Source: Sphingopyxis sp. (GTDB taxonomy: Bacteria > Pseudomonadota > Alphaproteobacteria > Sphingomonadales > Sphingomonadaceae). From it: 12,219 nucleotides of DNA. The translations under genes and the position numbers were made by a program. The notes below the pieces were generated by a model, which was not told the origin of the DNA, did not search any database, and was given only the letters and a program-made list of their open reading frames with translations. The stretch spans positions 1-12,219 of the forward strand of contig JAAUPH010000043.1 in assembly GCA_012035435.1 (NCBI GenBank), written 5' to 3'. Shown here one piece after another: positions 8,393-12,219 of the stretch (within the stretch, counting starts at the first letter, position 1; every line of letters starts with the position of its first letter).

Positions 8393-9511
8393 ATGATGTT
8401 CAAATTAATACTGAAATCGGCCGCTGCCCCGCTGGCGCTCATCGCGCTCACCGCGGCGCCGGTTCAAGCCGCGCCCATCACGCCAATGACGATGCTCGCC
8501 AATCCGGCCATGGGCGGCAAGGACGCGGCGGGCAGCGAAGCCGCTATCATGGAGATGTTCGCCAAGCTGTTCGACACCGGCAACAAGACGCCGATCGACC
8601 CGGCGCAATTGGCGCTGGGTCAGACCACGGCGAGCAAGCTGCTGCCTGACGGCGCCTATGGCCGCATGATGGAGCAGATGATGGGCCAGTTCATCAAGCC
8701 GATATTGGCGCTGGACGGCGGCCTGAGCGCGACACAGATTTCGCTGAAAACAGGTATCGACGATGAGGCCGCCGAAAAGCTGACCGAAGACCAGCGGAGC
8801 GCCGTGGAGGCTATCCTCGACCCCAATCGCCAAGCCCGCAACGAAGGAATGATAAACGTCCTCAATCCGCTGATGATGGAGGCTGGCAAAGCGCTCGAAG
8901 GCCCGATGCGCGAAGGCATCGCCCGCGCTTATGCCCGCAAATTCAGCGCAGCGCAGCTGAACGAGGTCAATGCATTTTTCGCGACCCCAGCTGGCGCCGC
9001 CTTTGCCGCCGAAAGCTTTGCGATTCAGGGCGATCCCGAAGTCCTGTCGGCAACGTTTCAGGCCATGCCGGTGATGCTGGCCAAGTTCATGGGCAGCGGG
9101 CAGGACCTGGAAGCCAAGATGCAAGCACTGCCGCAAGAGCGCAAAATTGCCGAACTGAATCTCACCGAGTTGCAGCAGCTAGCAGGGTTGCTGGGGACCA
9201 CAGCGGACGCGCTTAAAGCCTATGGCACGGAGACCGTCGAAACTGCGCTGGCTATCGACGAAGCGGCTGGCGCTGCCGAAGCAGCAGGCGACGCGGCGGA
9301 GGCGGCTGCTGCCGAAGCAGCAGCCACCACTGCGGGTGACGGAACCGAACCCTGGTTCGACCGCGCCAATTGGGATGCCGCAGACCGCGCCAAGGTTGAA
9401 GCGTTTGAGCGGCAAGCCGGCGACGTTATTGGCCAACAGATTGAGGCCGAGGACGCCGCCGTCGAACGCGCCCGCAAGCGGTTGCACGCCAAGGATGGCA
9501 CAACCGGCTGA
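8393..9511 (+). CDS. Exported DUF2059-type protein of unknown function, first copy
   Basis: This 372-residue protein begins with a signal peptide (MMFKLILKSAAAPLALIAL, cleavage near VQA-A at about 23-26), so it is probably periplasmic. A DUF2059-like segment lies near residues 168-210: MREGIARAYARKFSAAQL followed by NEVNAFFATPAGAAF. DUF2059 has no agreed biochemical function. An alanine/glutamate-rich tract at about 288-312 probably acts as a linker or helix, followed by a charged C-terminal helical region rich in Glu, Arg and Lys. GGGAGG at 8382-8387 serves ATG 8393 or ATG 8396; the second spacing is slightly better. It lies 19 bases after gltD and 35 before the next gene, so co-transcription is likely. 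No enzyme motif is visible. Confidence is high for the gene and moderate for the domain. Confidence 0.8.
   Translation: MMFKLILKSAAAPLALIALTAAPVQAAPITPMTMLANPAMGGKDAAGSEAAIMEMFAKLFDTGNKTPIDPAQLALGQTTASKLLPDGAYGRMMEQMMGQFIKPILALDGGLSATQISLKTGIDDEAAEKLTEDQRSAVEAILDPNRQARNEGMINVLNPLMMEAGKALEGPMREGIARAYARKFSAAQLNEVNAFFATPAGAAFAAESFAIQGDPEVLSATFQAMPVMLAKFMGSGQDLEAKMQALPQERKIAELNLTELQQLAGLLGTTADALKAYGTETVETALAIDEAAGAAEAAGDAAEAAAAEAAATTAGDGTEPWFDRANWDAADRAKVEAFERQAGDVIGQQIEAEDAAVERARKRLHAKDGTTG
9272..9325 (+). repeat. In-frame 16-base direct repeat with hairpin in the alanine-rich tract
   Basis: GCTGCCGAAGCAGCAG occurs at 9272-9287 and again at 9308-9323, exactly 36 bases (12 codons) apart. The second copy sits in a perfect nine-base stem, GGCTGCTGC (9304-9312)/GCAGCAGCC (9317-9325), with a CGAA loop. 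This could expand or contract by slippage and explains the AEAAGDAAEAAAAEAAA composition. Confidence 0.7.
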
Positions 9512-9546
9512 GCCTTCACGCCGAGATCGAATCGAGGAGAGCGACG

Positions 9547-10296
9547 ATGAAAACCCTGTTCGCCCGCTATGCGCTCATGCTGGCAGTGCTTACATCATTT
9601 GCGCCGTTCGGCACCCCAGCGTGGGCGCAAGAGGTATCGCAAGCGGCTCCGAGTCCTGCCGCAAAAGAATTCGGTGCCATTTATGTGCCCATCGACCTTA
9701 CAGTCGAGGCATCGGTCATCGGGTTCAAAAAATCATTTGAACTGACGGTTCGCGACAATCCGGGAATAGCGCAGCTCGAAAAATCAAAGCCGGGCGTCAT
9801 TGCAGCCGCGAGCGCCGCGGGACAAAAGGCGGTGAGCAATGTCTTGCGCCGCACGGTGCCCGATATTCAGAAGAAGCTGGCGGCATTTGGCGCAGCCTCC
9901 TTTACCGAAGCGGAGCTGTCGGAGATCAACGCCTACTACAGCACGGACGCGGGGGCACGGATACAGCGCCTCGTGGCGGAAAACGTTAACGTGTCGGCGC
10001 TGGTCGAAAATATGAAGCGCACTGGGAATATCCCCGACCTTAGCGGGAAGGATCTGATTGACTCGGTTGATAGCAAAGTCGTCACCAAGATCAGCGACGA
10101 CGATTTGCTTGGACTAATGAAGTTCAACACAACAGTCGGCGGGCGAAAGCTGAGCATGCTTGCCGTGCCACTTGCCGATTTGGTAGCGACCGAGATGAAC
10201 CAGGCCGTCAACGCGTCGATGCCAGAGATTCAGCAGGCGGTATTCGCCGCAATATCCGCCCATATGGGTAAAACGCCGCGCAAAGCCGCCCCCTGA
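9547..10296 (+). CDS. Exported DUF2059-type protein of unknown function, second copy
   Basis: This 249-residue protein has a signal peptide with predicted cleavage at AWA-QE (27/28), pointing to the periplasm. A DUF2059-like core lies at 119-139, FTEAELSEINAYYSTDAGAR, and closely resembles the FSAAQLNEVNAFFATPAG segment of the gene before it, so the two are probably paralogues. A weaker second copy may follow at 182-202 (ISDDDLLGLMKFNTTVGGRK). The start ATG 9547 has GAGGAG at 9534-9539. It lies 35 bases after its paralogue and 22 before gltB. Function is unknown. The C-terminal part is helical-looking and ends in a basic tail. Confidence 0.8.
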   Translation: MKTLFARYALMLAVLTSFAPFGTPAWAQEVSQAAPSPAAKEFGAIYVPIDLTVEASVIGFKKSFELTVRDNPGIAQLEKSKPGVIAAASAAGQKAVSNVLRRTVPDIQKKLAAFGAASFTEAELSEINAYYSTDAGARIQRLVAENVNVSALVENMKRTGNIPDLSGKDLIDSVDSKVVTKISDDDLLGLMKFNTTVGGRKLSMLAVPLADLVATEMNQAVNASMPEIQQAVFAAISAHMGKTPRKAAP

Positions 10297-10318
10297 TTCG
10301 AGCCTCTGGGATACCATC

Positions 10319-12219
10319 ATGCACTCTCTATCACCCTCCCCCGCCCACGCCCGGCTTGCTGCCGAGGGCATGTATCACCCCGATCTGGAATCGGATGCCT
10401 GCGGCGTAGGGCTAGTCGCGGCGACCGATGGCAAGGCATCGCGGCGCGTGGTCGAGGCGGCGATCGATGCGACTGAAAGCCGTGTGGCACCGCGGCGCGG
10501 TCGACGCCGATGGCAAAACCGGCGACGGCGCTGGGCTGCATGTCGATCTGCCCGTCCGCTTCTTCGACGATGCCATCGCGGTGTCGGGGCATAAGGTGCT
10601 GCCGGGTCAGCTCGCGGTCGGCATGATGTTCCTGCCGCGCACCGACCTGGGCGCGCAAGAGGCCTGCCGGACAATTGTCGAGGCCGAGGTGATCGAGGCG
10701 GGATACACCATCTATGGCTGGCGGCAGGTGCCGGTAAACGTCGCCGTGATCGGCGACAAGGCGCAGCGCACCCGGCCCGAGATTGAGCAGATCATGATCG
10801 CTGGCCCGCTCGCCGATCAACAATCACCTGAGGAATTTGAAAAACAGCTTTACCTCGTCCGCCGCCGCATCGAGAAAAAGGTGATCGCGGCGCAAATCGC
10901 GGACTTTTACGCGTGCAGCCTGTCGTGCCGCTCAATCATCTACAAGGGCCTGTTTCTGGCCGAGAGCCTGTCGGACTTTTATCCCGACCTCACTGACAAG
11001 CGCTTTGAAAGCCGCGTCGCGATTTTCCATCAGCGCTATTCGACAAATACTTTTCCGCAATGGTGGCTCGCCCAGCCCTTCCGCTGCCTTGCGCACAATG
11101 GTGAGGTGAACACGGTTCGCGGCAACAAGAATTGGATGAAAAGCCACGAGATCAAGATGGCAAGCCTCGCGTTCGGCGAGCATAGCGAGGATATTAAGCC
11201 CGTCATCCCGGCGGGAGCGTCAGACACTGCTGCGCTCGACGCGGTGTTTGAAACCCTGTGCCGGGCGGGCCGCGATGCGCCGACGGCGAAGCTGATATTG
11301 GTGCCCGAGGCATGGGGCAGCGACCCCGATATGCCGCAGGCGCACCGCGACATGTACAGCTTCCTCGCCTCGGTCATGGAACCGTGGGACGGACCCGCTG
11401 CGCTTGCCATGACCGATGGCCGCTGGGCGGTTGCGGGGATGGACCGCAACGCGCTGCGCCCGCTGCGCTACACGCTGACCAACGACAAATTGCTGGTCGT
11501 CGGATCGGAGAGCGGTATGGTCCTGATCCCCGAGGCGAGCGTCCGCAAGAAAGGCCGCCTCGGCCCTGGTCAGATGATCGCAGTCGATCTGGCCAGCGGC
11601 AAGGTGCTGGAGGATCGCGCGGTCAAGGATTTGATCGCGGGAGCGCAGGATTATGCTGCGGCGGTCAAGGGGTTCCGCACCATGGCCGATCTGCCGCGCG
11701 CAGGCCGTTCAACGCTGCCCCTGTTCGACCGGCCCGAACTGCTGCGGCGGCAAGTCGCGGCGGGGCTGACGCTCGAAGACATGGAACTGATCCTCTCGCC
11801 CATGGCGGAGGATGGCAAGGAGGCCATCGGCTCGATGGGCGACGACACGCCGCTCGCGGTGATTTCGGATAAGCCGCGCCATGTCGCGCAATTTTTCCGC
11901 CAGAATTTCAGCCAGGTCACAAATCCGCCCATCGACAGCTTGCGCGAACGGCATGTGATGAGCCTGAAAACGCGCTTCTCCAACTTGGGCAATATCCTCG
12001 ATCAACAGGGGCAGAGCGCACATGTGCTCGTCATCGATTCCCCCGTACTGATCGGCGATGATTGGGACCGGCTGCGCGCCTATTTCGGCGACAGCGTCGC
12101 CAGCATCGATTGCACCTTCGCGACCGGCGGCGATGCCAGCACATTGCGCGAGGCCATCGCGCGCATCCGCAGCGAAGCCGAAGCCGCTGTCCGCGCCGGG
12201 CGCAGCGAACTGTTCCTGT
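10319..12219 (+). CDS. gltB: Glutamate synthase large/alpha subunit GltB, 3' truncated and frameshifted as sequenced
   Basis: The window holds roughly the first 633 of about 1500 residues. GltB carries the glutaminase domain and the FMN/3Fe-4S synthase domain. The propeptide is followed by SDACGVGLVA, with the candidate N-terminal nucleophile Cys28. After the shift come WHRGAVDADGKTGDGAGLHV, FHQRYSTNTFPQW, CLAHNGEVNTVRGNKNWM, GMDRNALRPLRYT, EDGKEAIGSMGDDTPLAV and QVTNPPIDSLRE, all characteristic. The first frame (10319-10472) encodes VVEAAIDA and then fails. The family sequence DALKAVWHRGA is regained by removing the A at 10472, and that frame stays open to the window end. Uncorrected, the product is 91 residues, ending at 10594. 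The start has only a weak ribosome site; ATG 10370 would leave too short a propeptide. It is last in the gltD operon as seen. Confidence 0.95.
10469..10475 (+). other. Frame disruption point in gltB (one extra A)
   Basis: GCG-A-CTG is read where GCG-CTG (Ala-Leu) is expected. Removing A10472 joins IDA to LKAVWHRGA. The site is not in a homopolymer run, unlike the glnA lesion. Confidence 0.85.

Noticed and set aside
11258..11872. A 204-codon plus-strand open frame
   Set aside because: It lies in another frame inside gltB, whose frame here encodes conserved GltB motifs; its Arg/Gly-rich product is a shadow.

Overview
The window looks like a chromosomal segment from a GC-rich alphaproteobacterium, most likely a sphingomonad (Sphingopyxis/Sphingomonas type). 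This is inferred from the codon use, a large TonB-dependent receptor with an EIVITGSRI-like TonB box, a stand-alone NDUFA9-like protein beside gltD, and a type II quinohemoprotein alcohol dehydrogenase end. No database search was possible. No rRNA, tRNA, CRISPR array, insertion sequence or phage gene is visible.

Layout: (1) 1-333, the cytochrome c end of a PQQ alcohol dehydrogenase. (2) 334-573, a non-coding leader with a sigma-54-like promoter and three successive hairpins. (3) 574-2382, glnB (PII) and glnA (type I glutamine synthetase), closed by a textbook intrinsic terminator. (4) 2557-5552 on the minus strand, a TonB-dependent outer-membrane receptor that converges on glnA. (5) 5828-6772, an NDUFA9-like Rossmann protein. 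(6) 6931-12219, an apparent operon of gltD, two exported DUF2059-type proteins and gltB, with gltB running off the right edge.

The central theme is ammonium assimilation. GlnA makes glutamine, GltB/GltD (GOGAT) converts glutamine plus 2-oxoglutarate to glutamate, and GlnB is the nitrogen sensor. The sigma-54-like promoter ahead of glnB fits nitrogen control.

The most striking direct observation is that three genes carry single-base frame disruptions as sequenced: glnA (one G missing near 1774), the TonB receptor (one base missing near 4605-4632) and gltB (one extra A at 10472). In each case the protein continues perfectly in the shifted frame, with family motifs intact. Sequencing or assembly error is the simplest explanation; genuine loss of both GS and GOGAT would be biologically dramatic.

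The best candidate for something under-described is the placement of two exported DUF2059-like proteins of unknown function between the two cytoplasmic GOGAT subunits. I did not find convincing evidence of a wholly new system.
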